A DNA stretch of 5,093 nucleotides, from the NCBI GenBank assembly GCA_903905395.1, contig CAIVGD010000304.1, positions 1 to 5,093 of the forward strand. The letters are read 5' to 3'. The position numbers were made by a program, and so were the translations under genes. Positions 5,063 through 5,093 of the stretch are shown in pieces. The first letter of the stretch is position 1, and each line of letters begins with the position of its first letter. Origin of the DNA: an uncultured Verrucomicrobiota bacterium (lineage in GTDB: Bacteria > Verrucomicrobiota > Verrucomicrobiia > Methylacidiphilales > Verrucolacustridaceae). A model generated the notes under the pieces. It searched no databases and was not told the origin of the DNA. It saw only the letters and a list, made by a program, of their open reading frames with translations.

Positions 5063-5093
5063 ATGAACTCCCCCCGCCCCACCCCGCCCCCGC
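5063..5093 (+). CDS. Start of a third operon gene, cut by the window edge
   Basis: An ATG 8 nt after the permease stop opens MNSPRPTPPP and continues to the edge with no stop. Only ten codons are visible, so no domain can be read. In GldA-GldF type operons the next gene commonly encodes a GldG-like auxiliary protein (a large periplasmic domain between membrane anchors), and a soluble Pro-rich N-terminal tail before the first membrane anchor would be compatible. The tight spacing supports a real coupled gene; identity is inference from order alone. Confidence 0.45.
   Translation, partial: MNSPRPTPPP
5070..5091 (-). other. G-quadruplex motif
   Basis: On the minus strand four G-runs of 5, 4, 4 and 6 bases are separated by single-base loops (C, T, C). 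This is a textbook intramolecular G-quadruplex pattern with short loops. It lies in the template strand, over the Pro-rich first codons of the third operon gene. Folding in the cell is not shown by sequence alone. Confidence 0.6.

Overview
The window is a GC-rich, densely packed bacterial chromosome fragment carrying mostly housekeeping-type genes. Protein matches (RpiA, Soj/ParA, LarC, GldA/GldF-like ABC transporter) are broadly distributed. Several genes lack a visible Shine-Dalgarno sequence. A Gram-negative lineage such as the PVC group (Verrucomicrobiota and relatives) is my guess from overall feel, but no marker here fixes the phylum.

Layout, left to right. (1) 1-87 is non-coding as far as I can see, with a GC-rich hairpin and a short AT-rich palindrome. 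(2) 88-592, minus strand, is a small accessory pair: a DUF4258-like gene broken by one frameshift, followed through a 4-nt ATGA overlap by an intact DUF2283 gene. (3) 614-1810, minus strand, is larC, encoding the nickel-inserting enzyme for the nickel-pincer nucleotide cofactor. (4) 1861-2517, plus strand, is rpiA (ribose-5-phosphate isomerase A), divergent from larC across 50 bp. (5) 2504-3268, minus strand, is a Soj/ParA ATPase with a GTG start, whose 3' end overlaps that of rpiA by 14 nt. (6) 3367-5055, plus strand, is an operon of an ABC-2 ATPase (GldA-like) and its membrane permease (GldF-like). It is driven by a good sigma70-type promoter placed so close to the ATG that the mRNA would be almost leaderless. 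(7) From 5063 a third gene probably starts and runs off the window; in this operon type it would be the GldG-like auxiliary protein. Its first codons lie in a C-rich tract whose complement is a strong G-quadruplex motif.

Functionally, larC, rpiA and soj look like independent genes packed head-to-head or tail-to-tail rather than one pathway. The ABC genes form a real operon. The DUF4258/DUF2283 pair is the only accessory-looking element. I see no convincing novel system. The points most worth a second look are the broken DUF4258 gene, the near-leaderless ABC promoter, the G8 homopolymer inside the Soj P-loop codons, and the G-quadruplex motif at the right edge.
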